From Congeria kusceri (lineage: Eukaryota; Mollusca; Bivalvia; Myida; Dreissenidae): a stretch of 64,000 bases of DNA. The stretch is from assembly GCA_027627225.1 (NCBI GenBank), contig CM051032.1, positions 68,049,320-68,113,319 of the forward strand, read 5' to 3'. Made by a program: the position numbers and the translations under genes. Positions 1 to 11,733 of this stretch are shown in pieces; position 1 is the stretch's first letter, and every line of letters starts with the position of its first letter. The notes under the pieces are model-generated. The model did not search any database. It saw only the letters and a list, made by a program, of their open reading frames with translations, and was not told the origin of the DNA.

Positions 1-840
1 CCACAATTCAAGGTCAAAGGTCAAATATAAGAATTCATTCCTTACCACTGTGTCCGTTCGGAGCATATCTTTGTCAAGTATTGATAGAAATTTGGCTCTT
101 TAATCGTTGAATCTCTACCCTAAAAACGCTCCTTTGACAGGCATATCTTTGTGACAATGGCACTCTTGTTTTCATGTGTTTGTTGGGTTGTCTGTCTGGA
201 TGCAAGTTTGTCTGCCCTTGTTCTATGTAGTGCCCTGTCAGATTGTAATGAAAATTGTTAGTACCTATTGTAAAACCTATTGTACAACTGGAACGGTGCA
301 TCAGTCTTAATGCTCAAATTTTGCAATAAGAAACTAGTAGGTTATGATTACTTTCTCATGTTTTGACAAGAATTATTATTTTTGTGCAGGACCTGTTTTT
401 TGGCCAATTTTATAGCCATTATTAGGTCATATTCCCAATGGCAAAAAAGTACCTTTTTTCCCCAAATCCAGTGCCAAAATTCCGAATTGATAGTTTGACT
501 TTCGGATGTCTGGAAATTAGAGGTGTTCAGTGTTCAAATCTAGACTGTTGAAGTTGTAATAATAGTTACTGAAGTGGTTATAATAGTTACTGTTTTACTG
601 ATTTGTTTTTGTACAGAACATTATATTTTATGTAGTTTGTCTATGGTTATTTACATTTTCTTAATCAAACTATATTATTTTTTTCCAGTTTAAAGTGAAT
701 TGACGCTTAAACTCCCAATTTCATGGGTATAATCATATGCCCATAATGTTGAAAAAGCCCTGTTGTGCAAATGTTTTATTGCAAAGATTATAATGAAGAA
801 TTGTGTGGGTGTAACCAAAGAAATATTTTCTGCATTGCAG
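1..840. other. NAGLU intron sequence upstream of the first visible exon
   Basis: I see no exon here. The first 60 bases carry a fragment of a dispersed repeat with 'aaggtcaaaggtcaaa'. Bases about 410-490 resemble the 'ttcccaatg' repeat also seen near 40830 and 49180. The preceding NAGLU exons must lie to the left of the window. Confidence 0.6.
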
Positions 841-884
841 ATTCGAGACTATGCAGCTAAGCAGTGGGCAGGTTTAATTTCTGG
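841..884 (+). CDS. NAGLU: NAGLU exon (n-3)
   Basis: 44 bp. The acceptor is ttctgcattgcag and the donor is TCTGG|gtaatt. It encodes IRDYAAKQWAGLIS plus two bases of a Gly codon completed by the next exon. Confidence 0.88.
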
Positions 885-3800
885 GTAATTGTTTGACATG
901 TGTTCCCGATCTCATTCAAATTGTTTGTTTGTGTTTCAAAATATGTTGTTGGTAGTTGTATTTGTGAAAAACTAAATGAAAATATTCTTATTTTATGAGT
1001 TTTTTAGTACAAGTTGTAGACAATAATCAAGCTAAAGCTCAAAAACCACAAACATGTAAACACTTGTATTCATATTTTTAAGAGTTGTTGACTAAAATGA
1101 AATGCATGTAATTTGTTATCTTATAGGGGCATATCGACAGTATTACCTGTAAATATAGACACGTATTAAAACGAGGCATATTCCCATTTTTCAAGAATAC
1201 ATTTTTCTATGAGCAATAATATATTGATGGAATCGTTAAGACAAAGTTATATACAATGCCAAAAACTTGTTTTTCTATACACAGTTCCAGCAGGATTCGA
1301 ACTCGCACCTACAAAATTGTGCTTTTGAACTTTCCCACGCTACAGTACAGTTATCAATAGTGTCCATGCCCACAGCGGTACTTCATGTACATTTCATTCA
1401 TATCGATTTTTCTGCTACTTTTATTTTTCCGCGCCCGCAAAATGTGTCACAGTGACAACTTGTTATAATTATAAATAACAATATTTTACTGTTTGTTTGT
1501 AGAGACCAGACCCATATGTTAAGCAGTCATTTAATAAATATGTCTTAAAATATATTTTTATTTTTGAAAATATACCGTTCTTACCTTCGATAAGCCCATT
1601 TAATTATTTCTTATCTTTTGTTGTGAAAGCATTACTTCACTCTATGCATTTCCACACATCCATTGAAAGCCAGAAGGGGCTATCAGCCTTCTATACACCT
1701 ATGCTGATAGCCCCTTCTGGCTTTCAAGGGTCGAACAGTATGAATTGTAGGCTGAAATTTGAAATATTTTGAAAACAGTATACTTTGTACATTTGATAGA
1801 CCAACAGACATTTTCAATAATAAATTTAATGTATTTAAGAAATAATTTTCTATTTAGAGTTGTCGATCGGCTAATAAACAAAGATTTGAATTTCTGATGC
1901 ATAGGAATTGAACAATAAGGGCATTAGCACGAGTGGTTTAATATACCACATCAGAACAACAAAGCGTCGTTTATTAACCGATAAACAACAATAATTTTGA
2001 TTCTAACATGACCTGACAACATTTTCTGCAATTGCAATGCAAACTATATTTTGCAGTTTCGGTTCTTTTTTTGTAGAGTTATTTAGTGGTAGTTTAACAA
2101 CGCTAAATTTTGTTCTTTGTCGACAGAAAACTCTGCGTGTGTCATGTTCAAACAAGTAATAATTAATCTTATTGTATGTTGACCTAAAAAAGCGACTGTC
2201 ATTTCATTGAGTAACGACTAACTTGTGTCGTGTCCCAGTAGTCTTAAGTAGAACTGGAGTTAACAAAACTCATTTTCATTGATAACTGGGTACTTCTTTG
2301 AAGACAATTTTAATGTGTTTGTAAATGCTTATTACTGAAGTGTTCGTAATTGTTATGCATCATGTTTTAGCTTTAATGTGTGGAAAGCCTGTGGTTTATT
2401 AAGACAATTGCATGTAAGTCTGTAGAATCAGTGCATGGTGTCTGTGAAAAAGATCGCTTTTAAGGCACTGTCACACTGTGGCGAATTTGAGCTACGAGTT
2501 CGCGTGAGTTGTAACTCGCCACAACTCGCCTAGTGTTGTGTAGATCTTGTACACATGTCGTTCTTTGTCGCAGTGATGTCTACTCATATCTTCTTATGTC
2601 GCCAGAACTCACCAAGTAGCGGCGTGAATTTTAAACCGTTTAAAATTCTCGCCGCTTCTCTGCGACTTTTTATTCTCGTACACGACACGTGTCGTAGACA
2701 TGTCGAAGGAATCTTGCGCACACTCAAACACTCTCGAACACATTACGTAGACATGTCTTCCCTTGTCGTAGTGTGTCGCCGTACATTATCGTTCTACGAC
2801 ATAACACGAGTTTGCTGCGAGTTTGGGAGACTTTCCTACGACATCTGCTCTTCCTTTTCTCGTAAAATGTTGCCATAAACTTGTACTCATGTCCCCACAA
2901 GTCGTCCACACTCGTACATTCTCGAAGACAAGTCTTCGATTGTTGAGAGTATATAGTATGCATATCTCGGTTGAACTTGTGATAAAATGTGAGTATCATA
3001 CTTGTATCGTGTCAATGTCATGTCAAGGTTGAAGAGAACTTGAATAAATGTTGTCTTGAAACAATTCCGCGACCAACTCGTCCACTGTACGACGAGTTAT
3101 AACTCGCCAGAACTCGTACAGAACTTAAAGCTCAAATTCGCCACAGTGTGACGGGGCCTTAACACTCCCTTAATTGGGGTCAAACTCGTGTTCTTCTAAT
3201 TGCCTTGCACCACTGCTACTTTTTAATACTCAACATTTCAGATATTATGCACCCAGGTGGCACAAGTTTTATGACATGCTGGTACAGAGCATAAGCCAGG
3301 TAAATATTTCATATCCTCAACTAGCATGTTTTATGTCTTGTGGTGTATACAATATATCAAAGCGATGAACACTGAAAGACTGCAGTTTGTCAGTTAAAGG
3401 TCATAAGTTACTAATATTAAAACATTTTCAAGTACGAAAATGAGTTCTTCAGCAATTGTTGGATTAGTATTTAGTGTGTCAATTCTGCAGTTCTGATTGG
3501 CCGTGTGATCAGTGATATCCGTTGCTCCATGGTATTGAAGCAGGGGAGACCACTGTGCAATGCCATCTTAAAAGCGATACATGCTTACGATTTTCGTTAC
3601 TAAAGACTCCAGCTATTGCCGCAGTCTAACTAGTAACACAGTAACACTATAAAAAGACACGATTCAAAATAACATTTGAGGCGTGTCGTGGGAAAACTGG
3701 GCTTAATGCACATGCGTAAAGTGTCATCCCGGATCAGCCTTTTATGGTATTTTCTGTTTCAAGGAAGTCTCTTCTAAACATAAATCCACAGTAGGCGGAA

Positions 3801-5435
3801 AGTGTCATCCCAGATTAGCCTGTGCACTTGACGCACATGCATTAAGCCTGGTTTTTCGACAACAGGCCTCATTTCATTTCTGGATGTTCTGGATGTTTAT
3901 GACAACAGGTCTCGTTTATTTCTGGATGTTTTATTCTGCCCAGGGCCCGTATTCACAAAGCTCCTTAGTAGAACATTTCTTAAAATTGTAAAATTGCTTT
4001 AGTCTTTGACCGTGTCATTTATGGTTAAATTTACATTAAAATGTAGTTTTCTTATAAAGACTGAACAATCGCCTATTATTTGTAACCACATTGTTGAATT
4101 TCGCATGAAAAATCATGATCTGAAAATTTCACTTCAGAGCTACTTTAGTTAAGATTTTCCCTAGGAGCTCTATGAAAACCTGAGTCCAAATTCCAGAAAC
4201 ATCTGAAGTGAAATCTTATCCTTAACCTTGAAATTTTCATTTTTCTTAAGCATTTTATTCCATTTATTCATGGCATTCAGCTTAGTGTTCACTAATTATC
4301 AACTTATTTTTGACAACTATTTACTTAACTGCAATTTGATTCACCAATTTATATGTAGTTTTAAAAATATTACCTTTCCAAAATCGGAACTTAAGTGAAA
4401 CTATTTTAAGATAAACTTAAGATGTTTCTGCAATATGGCCCCTGCCCTGGTACCTGGCTCTGAATTACACACGCGTACTGGGTACCCTTATGGTTATTTC
4501 CGATGAACTCTTTAACACAAACTAGATACCACTTAGAAAGGCACTGCTGTGAATTTATATTTATGCATGAAATTGTGAAGGGATATTAGTAAATTGAATG
4601 ATTATGTAGCAATAGATTTAATTGAACTGGCATATTTTGGGATGATATTGCAACAGTTATTGTTGGAATTATTATTTGAGTATTCATAGTTTATTTTTAG
4701 ATTTATGTTCATGAAGAACGGAATCTACTTGTTGCATTATATAAGGTATGGAGTTACGCTAATTCTTTCCTGTTTCATGATGACAGGGGACAAAGTTCAG
4801 CCAGGCAGAATATAACGATGTTGTTCTAACAACGATAGAGGAGCCATTTTGTGATGACAGGACAGAAGTGCCTGTGAACCCAACAGGTAAACTTAATAAG
4901 CCAATTAAACAGATGTGGACTGATAAGCAAGATATTGAAAAAAAAAGAGGATTATGGTTTGTAGAGATTATGGTTTATGCAGATTATGGTTCGTGGAGAT
5001 TATGGTTTATGCAGATTATGGTTTATGCAGAATATGGTTTGTGGAGATTATGGTTTATGCAGATTATGGTTTGTGGAGATTGTGGTTTATGCAGATTATG
5101 GTTTGTGGAGATTATGGTTTATGCAGATTATGGTTTATGCAGATTATGGTTTGTGGAGATGGTGGTTTAGGCAGATTATGGTTTGTGGAGATTATGGTTT
5201 ATGCAGATTATGGTTTATGCATGCAGATTATGGTTTGTGGAGATTGGGTATAATTTAAAGTATATTGAAAAGTATTTTTGCTCTATTCTCAGGAGACAGT
5301 TTGAAGATATCTGCAGCCCTGTATGAGAAGTACCTTCCAGCCATGAAGTCAGGGTTCCATAGTCGGCTGCAAGGCTGGGCCACACAGGGGGACAGTGGGC
5401 TGAAACAGGCTGTCAGCTGGATGTATAATAATTAG
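841..5435 (+). CDS. NAGLU: NAGLU 3' end: alpha-N-acetylglucosaminidase, C-terminal four exons (partial)
   Basis: Lysosomal glycoside hydrolase of family GH89 that removes terminal alpha-GlcNAc from heparan sulfate. Only the C-terminal helical domain is in the window. Exons are 841-884, 3242-3299, 4787-4886 and 5293-5435. All introns are GT-AG, phases join as 2, 0 and 1, and the spliced frame is open for 114 codons to TAG. The peptide runs through DYAAKQWAGL, YYAPRWHKFYDML and KISAALYEKYLP, which matches the conserved 'DYA.KQ.AGL...YY.PRW' end of the NAGLU family and the usual final helix. The catalytic domain lies outside the window to the left. The tail after KYLP is longer than I recall for vertebrate NAGLU and its last codons fall in a degenerate repeat. 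Family identity is from recognition; exon boundaries are read from the sequence. Confidence 0.9.
1663..1727. repeat. Perfect 25-bp-arm hairpin in a NAGLU intron
   Basis: Arms 1663-1687 and 1703-1727 are perfect reverse complements (TTGAAAGCCAGAAGGGGCTA...), separated by a 15-base loop. The size resembles a pre-miRNA, but the perfect pairing fits a small inverted-repeat element at least as well. Confidence 0.8.
1835..2030. mobile_element. Palindromic 'TTTATCGGCTAATAAAC' element, copy 1
   Basis: A non-autonomous element folding on itself. The arm near 1861 (gatcggctaataaacaaaga) pairs with the arm ending near 1989 (ttattaaccgataaacaac). The centre reads 'gggcattagcacgagtggtttaat'-like sequence. 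Outer flanks 'ttaagaaataatttt' and 'ttctaacatgacctgacaac' recur in the other copies at 11734, 13961, 19200 and 40081. Confidence 0.7.
2085..2160 (+). repeat. 'GGTAGTTTAACAACG' repeat segment
   Basis: The segment starting ggtagtttaacaacgctaaa also occurs at about 12829 and 18068 and, inverted, at about 13897 and 19135. It belongs to the transposon family that makes up the 12-19 kb nest. Confidence 0.5.
2460..3162. mobile_element. MITE with TTAA target duplication, about 700 bp
   Basis: Terminal inverted repeats (about 30 bp, two mismatches) read ggcactgtcacactgtggcg at 2464 and its complement ending at 3158. Both ends abut TTAA (2460-2463 and 3159-3162), the target of piggyBac and Kolobok families. 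The interior is full of short CGAC/GTCG and ACTCG motifs and has no coding capacity. It lies in a NAGLU intron. Confidence 0.8.
3242..3299 (+). CDS. NAGLU: NAGLU exon (n-2)
   Basis: 58 bp, acceptor caacatttcag, donor AGCCAG|gtaaat. The first base completes the Gly codon. The remainder encodes YYAPRWHKFYDMLVQSISQ, the best-conserved NAGLU block in the window. Confidence 0.9.
3678..3870. mobile_element. Double-hairpin MITE ('GAGGCGTGTCGTGGGAAAAC' family), copy 1
   Basis: Ends read gaggcgtgtcgtgggaaaac and ...caacaggcctc, flanked by the 4-bp duplication ATTT. The usual left internal hairpin is deleted, so the copy is shorter than full length (about 260 bp). Confidence 0.8.
3943..4442. mobile_element. 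Two abutting TIR MITEs ('GGGCCCGTATTCACAAAGC' and 'CCAGAAACATCTGAAG' families)
   Basis: The first MITE runs from gggcccgtattcacaaagct to the diverged complement ending near 4187. The second has inverted ends gagtccaaattccagaaaca (about 4182) and tgtttctgcaatatggcccc (ends 4442). Neither has coding capacity. Confidence 0.6.
4787..4886 (+). CDS. NAGLU: NAGLU exon (n-1)
   Basis: 100 bp, acceptor catgatgacag, donor CCAACAG|gtaaac. It encodes GTKFSQAEYNDVV...VPVNPT plus the first base of Gly. It aligns with the variable loop before the last helix of the family. Confidence 0.88.
4950..5245 (+). repeat. 16-bp minisatellite in the last NAGLU intron
   Basis: About 18 units alternate between gattatggtttatgca and gattatggtttgtgga, giving a 32-bp higher-order period. 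The array ends about 45 bp before the exon acceptor. Open frames through it are artefacts of the repeat. Confidence 0.95.
5293..5435 (+). CDS. NAGLU: NAGLU last coding exon with stop
   Basis: 143 bp coding, acceptor ctctattctcag. It encodes (G)DSLKISAALYEKYLP and a further 32 residues to ...SWMYNN and TAG at 5433-5435. The last codons (GTCAGCTGGATGTATAATAA) are repeated in degenerate form downstream. Confidence 0.87.
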
Positions 5436-5835
5436 AGGGACATAGGGGTACATAGCATGGATACAGAATAATGAGAGGGACACAGGGGAATATGTTGTCA
5501 GCTTTAGTTTCAACATGTGTATTTAGACAAACAAGCATATTATGACATGTCATTATATATAATACATTGCACAAAACTGGATTAGAAAACAAGCTTTAAC
5601 ATGGATGCAGTATAATTTGGGGGGCAGGCATACATGTGGTCAACTATAACATGGATACAATATAATTAGGGGGACACATGGGTAAATGTTGTGAACTATA
5701 ACATTGAAACAGAATAATTTAAGGGAAACAGGGGTATTAGTTTTCAACAAAAGTAAAAGACACTGAATAAGTAAGGTGACACAATGGTACACATTAACAT
5801 GAATACAGAATAATTAGGGGCTCACAGAGTGACAT
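5409..5835 (+). repeat. Degenerate tandem repeat from the NAGLU stop codon into the 3' flank
   Basis: Diverged units of roughly 60-90 bp share 'acatggatacagaataatta', 'gggggacacaggggta' and 'gttgtcaacta'. The unit containing the stop codon is the first recognisable member. Confidence 0.6.
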
Positions 5836-5861
5836 ATAGAGGATATTTGTTGATTTAGGTG

Positions 5862-5961
5862 TAAGATCTTATTTTATTTCACAAGTGTTCATAGAAAATG
5901 ATGTTTTCACGAGTGGCGCATCTATTTTCTAAGATCACAAGTGAAATGAAATACGATCTTA
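5862..5961. repeat. 100-bp inverted repeat
   Basis: Left arm taagatcttattttatttca (from 5862) pairs with tgaaatgaaatacgatctta (ending 5961). The centre contains ttcatagaaaatgatgtttt. It is probably a small MITE. Confidence 0.65.
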
Positions 5962-6274
5962 ATTCAGATAGAGATGTATGGGTGTTTCATTATTTCTAAG
6001 GTTGGTTATTTGCATGTGTACTATATATAAAATACTCGTATTAATTATCTAATGATTACGCAGAAATTATTCTTACATTTATATGATTATACCATTATTT
6101 GTTTGAAAATGAACTATGCAACTTTTAGTATATAATTAAAACAAAAACAAAATACTTAATTAAATATTCAATTAAAGTGACCTATTCACAGATTGGCAGA
6201 TTGACAATTTCCATTTGTTCGTCACCAATTCTGAAAAGAAAAGTACATCGTAAATAAAGAAGCGCAATCATACT

Positions 6275-6804
6275 CCAGGGCCCATGTTCACCAACCCATT
6301 CTTAGACGTAAGAATCAAGAACAGACTTACGACTCAAGAAAGAATCGGTGTTTTTGCAAATATGCTGATACCAATGTCGCTTATGTCATTACAAAATCGT
6401 TCATAATAAAGGATGCTACAATTAGAGTTAGTGAATACCAGGTAAGGTTCCAATTAAAGGCCTTTTAAGCCCTGGGCCCGTATTTACAGAGCTCCTTAGG
6501 GAAGACTTAAGTAAATTCCTTAAATTCATAAAATTCCTTAAGTGTCTGGTTCTTTCATGTATCAGTCTTTTAACATTAAAATGTTGTAAACTTGTAAATA
6601 TTGCTAATATGTTTAGTATTGCAGCCTTCTTTGTACAGAAATAATTGAATTTCACATTTTAAAAACATGATCTGAAATTTCCACTTAAGTACAACTTAAG
6701 ATTTCCCTTAGGAGCTTTGTGAATACGGGCCCAGAACAGTTTCAAGAATATTCTTTATTCTTAAGTCTCATGTCTAAGAATGGCTTTGTGAATACGGGCC
6801 CTGG
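6275..6804. mobile_element. Outer TIR MITE containing a nested MITE
   Basis: Terminal inverted repeats are ccagggcccatgttcaccaa at 6275 and its relative gaatacgggccctgg ending at 6804, with 'cattcttagac' conserved in both arms. The element is interrupted by the MITE at 6474-6732. Confidence 0.7.
6474..6732. mobile_element. Nested 'GGGCCCGTATTCACAAAGC' MITE
   Basis: Ends gggcccgtatttacagagct and agctttgtgaatacgggccc form about 38-bp inverted repeats. It sits inside the element at 6275-6804, so it inserted later. No coding capacity. Confidence 0.75.
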
Positions 6805-9800
6805 CTCTGAATTATATTAGAAATAATCAGAAATGATTGGTCTTTTATGGACCTCAAATGAAATGTGAAAAATTTTAAATGCTGTAAGATGATGTTTTAA
6901 AAACATGGGTGGCAAGTCCGGATGCTTTAATTTTTGCAATTAGGACAGTTTGACATTTGTAAAAAAATACAAAAATCTGTGAATAGTCACTTTAAAACGT
7001 ACTGTAATATTCTTATTGTTTTGTATGTTTGTATTGGTTGTGTTGGTATTATTCGTTTATATTGTTAGATCAAAGTTTTTCTAAAAAAAATATATGGTTA
7101 TATATTTATTTTATTGTATTACACATGTGTATGAATTTCATATGCTCAAATAAGTGAGCGACGATATGATTGTGTACATTTTTATCGAGCGCACCGGGAT
7201 TCACTCCAACATAGTGAAATGCTTTGCTTTTCAGGCCTCGGACTGTGTAGGTAAATACATAAACATGTTTATTGTTATGAAATCCACTCTGTTCATGTTT
7301 GTTTCATGACATAACATATTAAACATTCCAATATTGATATAATAAAACATGTATTTCAAAACAAGTGAATTTCATAGTGTTAGATCTTGTGAATAGTGTT
7401 ATCTTGTAAAACTCATTCCATTGTTGACAAGCGCTACGTTTTGCTGACTGCGCTCTTTTTCTTATTACATGTACTTACAAGCGTTGCACATTTAGCGTTA
7501 ACGTATGTATTCTACTTGACCATAAAATTGTAATTTTGCTTATTGACTGCATATTAATCTTTATGTAATGCAGCATGATAGGCACTTTATTTGTGTCGGA
7601 TATTACACATAACCTGCGCGTTTGTCTTTTAATATGCTCAAACGTCAACCTGTACATATGAACATGACCGTAAAACATGTTTATGTAAACATGGACAACA
7701 TGAATAGCAATTATTTGTTATGCATCTATACCCTGACAACTTGCAAGGATTGACTCGTGTACATAAATGGGATCACTTCCGGTACACGTTTATTTTGCGG
7801 AACACGTGTGCGCGATTTCCGGTGAGACGCTAAAAGAAAAAGAGTTGTTATTTATCATAAGATTGATAACGAGTAATACTATCCAATTGAACTATTTTCA
7901 GGAACCTTTTCCACACATTAAATCGGTCTTTTTAACTATGAGTCATTTTTAGACGTAAGTAATCATTTCATCATAATGCTCTGATCAGCAGAAACGTTTA
8001 CAATTAATGCATTTTGAACGTTGACGCTATCAATTATAAGATTCAATTTCTTATAAAATGTAGGTACCCAAACACAAAGGAACAACAATTAATTTGGTTT
8101 TATTTGTTTCTATACATCTTACGTCATTTTGTTTCGTTCAGAACGCTTTGCGGTTGTCTCTAGGCCATTATTTACATTGTTTAACGGATCCACCGTTCAG
8201 CATTTATACCAATCCGGAATCAAAACGCTGATAGAGTAGAAAGACTATTGGCGAGAAAAGGGAAGACAATCAAGGGAAATAGACAGAGTGCACAAAATTT
8301 ATAACGGAAAGGACACATTTGTGTTAATGAAATCATCAAGTTCGCGATGTCATGGTTACACAAGACAAATTACTTCTCATTGGTATATACTCACTTCTGT
8401 CAACATAATATGCATCACAGTGAACGTGTCAACTAATCCTATCCGATACCTGACAAAAAGCTGCTCAACGTTTTATAACAAAAAAACAACATCAAGACAA
8501 GAGAAACGAAAACAACAAAAACAAGAAAGTCATTGATGCAAACCATTAAAAGGCGCCGTAGTTTATCTATTAGACTGGAATTTAAGACGCAATTATAACG
8601 CAACCTCACAGAAATTTAAATGTTGAGAGGAAACAAATGCGTCGTAAGTGTTCGTGTTTTTTAACAAAAGACGACTTAGTGGAATCAGAATCGCAAAAGG
8701 AACTAACTACCTTTTCGATATGATAGTCTTTTACACAGAGTTGCCCCATTGATCATGTAAAAGCATTGGACTTAAATACTTAAGAAATGAATTAATAAGC
8801 AAAATATTAATAAAAACGAATACATTATGTGAGTACAGGCAATGTTATATACACGTTTCGATATCAAAACTGCTTAAGTTGTCTTTTGCAACAAATTGAC
8901 GAACCAACCATAGTAACAATGAACTACTGAAAGCGCCGGTAGTTAGTAACCACTGAATTTTTATTTCTGGACTAGGCGCATAAGTAAGCGTCTACAATGT
9001 CCACAATGAACAGCTTACAAGTGGTTAAGACCATTAATTTAACAGTGAGCAGCAATTATTTGCATGGTTTGTCGTTGTACAAAATATTGTATTTGTAAAT
9101 ATTATTGTAAAGTAAAAATCAAGATACCACTTCTCACTTTGAATTAGCGACTGCATGTATGTGTTTATTAAAAATACTATTATATGCTACTTCCATACTC
9201 TTCCGGTACAAGTCATTACATATAGACCCAAAGCATGGCGCCAATAAATGGTCCTACATGCAGATACAGTATTCTAACGGCGAGTTGTCGAGCTGTTGTT
9301 TAGCGCCGTTTCATTGAATTACGATGGGCCAGTACGTATATATGTGGTTGGCAGACATCTATTTTATAAGCAGCAATTCTTAGAATATCGATATATATCT
9401 AAATAGTTGCTTATAAAAAACGTAAATTCCTTTAGACGCAACTATGCTAAACCAAGTGTTGATGAGCTAATCAATGACATTTATCAGGTGAGCGCTATAC
9501 GGCCGCATTGGTCTTCATGTTTTCTTATCCCTTTTAAACTATAATGATGTATGTTTAATCACCATCCAATGCCTTTGTTAAATGCTCAAATATTAAGTAT
9601 GTTGTAATTAAGCGTGATATGCGCTCTCATGGTGTCAGAAATTACGCATACCACGCGCCTTTGTCTTTGCAAATGCACCAACGATGACAAGCATGCGCGA
9701 ACCTAACAAGGAAATGCATGATTATAAACATGGCCGACTTGTCAAGGATTGCCTCTTTCGCATTGACTTCCGTTCGTTACATTGGGCCTGCCTGGTTTCA

Positions 9801-9810
9801 GCTGTGTGCG
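6805..9810. other. Intergenic, no gene seen
   Basis: AT-rich sequence with only short chance open frames and no splice-bounded conserved exon that I can recognise. A SINE tail fragment lies at 7171-7216. Confidence 0.5.
7171..7216 (-). mobile_element. SINE 3'-tail fragment
   Basis: tacatttttatcgagcgca followed by gggattcactccaacat matches the tail of the SINE at 9811-10051 (tacatttttatcgagcgca, ttctctccaatat). Only the tail is present. Confidence 0.5.
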
Positions 9811-10051
9811 TGTAGTACATTTTTATCGAGCGCATGGGGCTTCTCTCCAATATGGCCATCGCCCACATAAGACTTGTTAGTTGGATTACGGCGGATACTG
9901 AAAGATACAGGAGATGCCCCGTTCCAGAAGCGACTCTGGATCTCTTAGTGTCCGGTGTGAAGCACCTAGTAGGTAACGGTGTAGCGGGGGCTCGAACCTG
10001 CGATCCCTGGGTTGTGAAGCCTGTGCGTTACCGCTAGACCACTGATTCCCC
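9811..10051 (-). mobile_element. tRNA-derived SINE with intact A and B boxes
   Basis: Read on the - strand from 10051, the head starts GGGGAATCAGTGGTCTAGCG. It has an A box (TGGTCTAGCGG) and a B box (GGTTCGAGCCC), then an unrelated body and a tail ending at gcgctcgataaaaatgta. The acceptor stem does not pair, so it is a tRNA-like pol III element and not a tRNA gene. Confidence 0.65.
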
Positions 10052-10162
10052 TGGTGTCAGCTTGTGACGTAGCCTCTATCTACACATTGTCAGGAAACTC
10101 GCATACGTCACTTTATGTAATGTCAGAAGAGAGAATTGCTCAAGATCATTAGATATATTTAA

Positions 10163-10245
10163 AGCCGGACCGGCTAGCTCAGTTGGTAGAGAAGAAGCTA
10201 CTAGAATACCACCACAGGACGGTCAATCCGGGGTTCGTGAGGTCA
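10163..10245 (+). mobile_element. tRNA-derived SINE head
   Basis: ggctagctcagttggtagag is a good A box context, and ccggggttcgtga about 45 bases later is a degenerate B box. The anticodon and acceptor stems do not form. The sequence continues into a C-run and A-rich stretch (10273-10311). Confidence 0.5.
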
Positions 10246-10587
10246 TAACTTGTGTGGAATTTGTCATGAAATATTTTTAACGACCCCCCCCCCCAAAAAA
10301 AAACAAAAAAACATTAACAAGCAACTCTACTGTCTACACGAAAATGTCCGCCGATTACACATGTTCTTTCAAGCTTCGCATTATATTGGCATGCACATAT
10401 TAAGTAAACTAGGTATAAAGGGTAATCGCTTGCAATAATGTATATTGAACCTTAATAGTGATAAATTATTGGATGAATTCAAAATTACATAAACTTCACA
10501 GAACCAACAGTTTCGAATACATTTATTACAGGACCTGCGGTTTGTAACAAGGGTTTCTCTCCTGATAGTGTCTCTGGAGTTTCATTA

Positions 10588-11403
10588 TTAGACTGTTGGC
10601 GCAAGCCAACAGGATTTAGTAGTTGTATTCAGAAACCGGTCTTGAGGGAACTACTTCTTTACTCTGCAGGCTACGAGTCAGTTAATCTATACAATTACTG
10701 CGCCTCGCTCTCTGAGCAGTGAGGCTTCCTGTTATCGAGGAAAGAATGAATAGATGACAAGAAATAGATCCGACATAAAACGCTAAAAACAATAATAATA
10801 ATCCATTTAGTCTACATCTACAAGTGAATTCATGTTATGTCTATTCACATAGGTATTATAGCGTATAATTGCGGAAAAACATTGTACTTCTAAAGCGAGT
10901 TTTGAATGCATTTCACTAATTTAACTTATTTTTTAATTAAATTGGTATTTACTGAGCTTGTGATAAAAAACACTGAACATTGATTCGAACTTATTCGGTT
11001 CATTTGTAGATTGACTTGTATGCATATAACTTTGTTTGCATTTTAAATAGTTTGCACAAAAAATATCTGCCTCCCACGAATTACAACATATTATGATGAA
11101 TGCTTCCACGAATTACAAAATATAATGATGAGAATGTCGTAGATAAACAGCTTTGAATTAGACTCGCGCTGTATAAGTTTATATTTGCAAAAGACAGTTG
11201 CCTGGATCTCAATCTTCAATTAGGTCAAATACCAGCTTATGCCAATTTCTTTTAAGTAGAGTGTATAGTTATGAGTTTCGATATTTGTTTTGTAGACATG
11301 ATATAACAGACAGGTGACTTACTTCAACAAATGTTCCTATAATATGACACAAATTCTCTCATAAATCATTTTGCTTTTAATTTATTTTCTCGCCAACAGT
11401 CTC
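10588..11403 (+). mobile_element. About 810-bp 'AGACTGTTGGC' element, diverged copy
   Basis: Short inverted ends agactgttggcg and cgccaacagtct. It shares 'acttctttactctgcaggct' and 'gctgtcagcgttttgatt' landmarks with the copies at 11927 and 17166 but is clearly older. No coding capacity. Confidence 0.55.
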
Positions 11404-11733
11404 TCTAAGCTGTCAGCGTTTTGATTCCTATTACGGTTGCGGTAGCCTACAGTCTTCAAAGGCGGTTCGTTGTCTGGCTTGGTTTTAAACGCTATTTGAT
11501 TGATGATAACAAAGTGCACTTTTTGGTTATGAAACCGTATGTTATTGACCATTCATTGTAATGGGGGTCGTATTAAAACTTCTCATCGTCATCATCACCA
11601 TCAAAAACATCACTGATCTACAGCGTTTAGATCCCAACACTTTGACAATTCGTGATAAAATTTTATTTTAATTATTGACATGTCCAAAAGAAATATGTAC
11701 ACGTTTAGGATCCAGAAGCAAACAATGGACATA

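Noticed and set aside
4868..5258. Three overlapping open frames of 93-100 codons (DYGLCRLWF repeats)
   Set aside because: They run through the 16-bp minisatellite in all three frames; only 4787-4886 at the left is a real exon, in a different context.
9970..10051. tRNA gene on the - strand
   Set aside because: A and B boxes are present, but the acceptor stem does not pair and the sequence continues into a SINE body.
10163..10245. tRNA gene on the + strand
   Set aside because: Only the D-arm region is convincing; the T-arm is degenerate and there is no anticodon stem.
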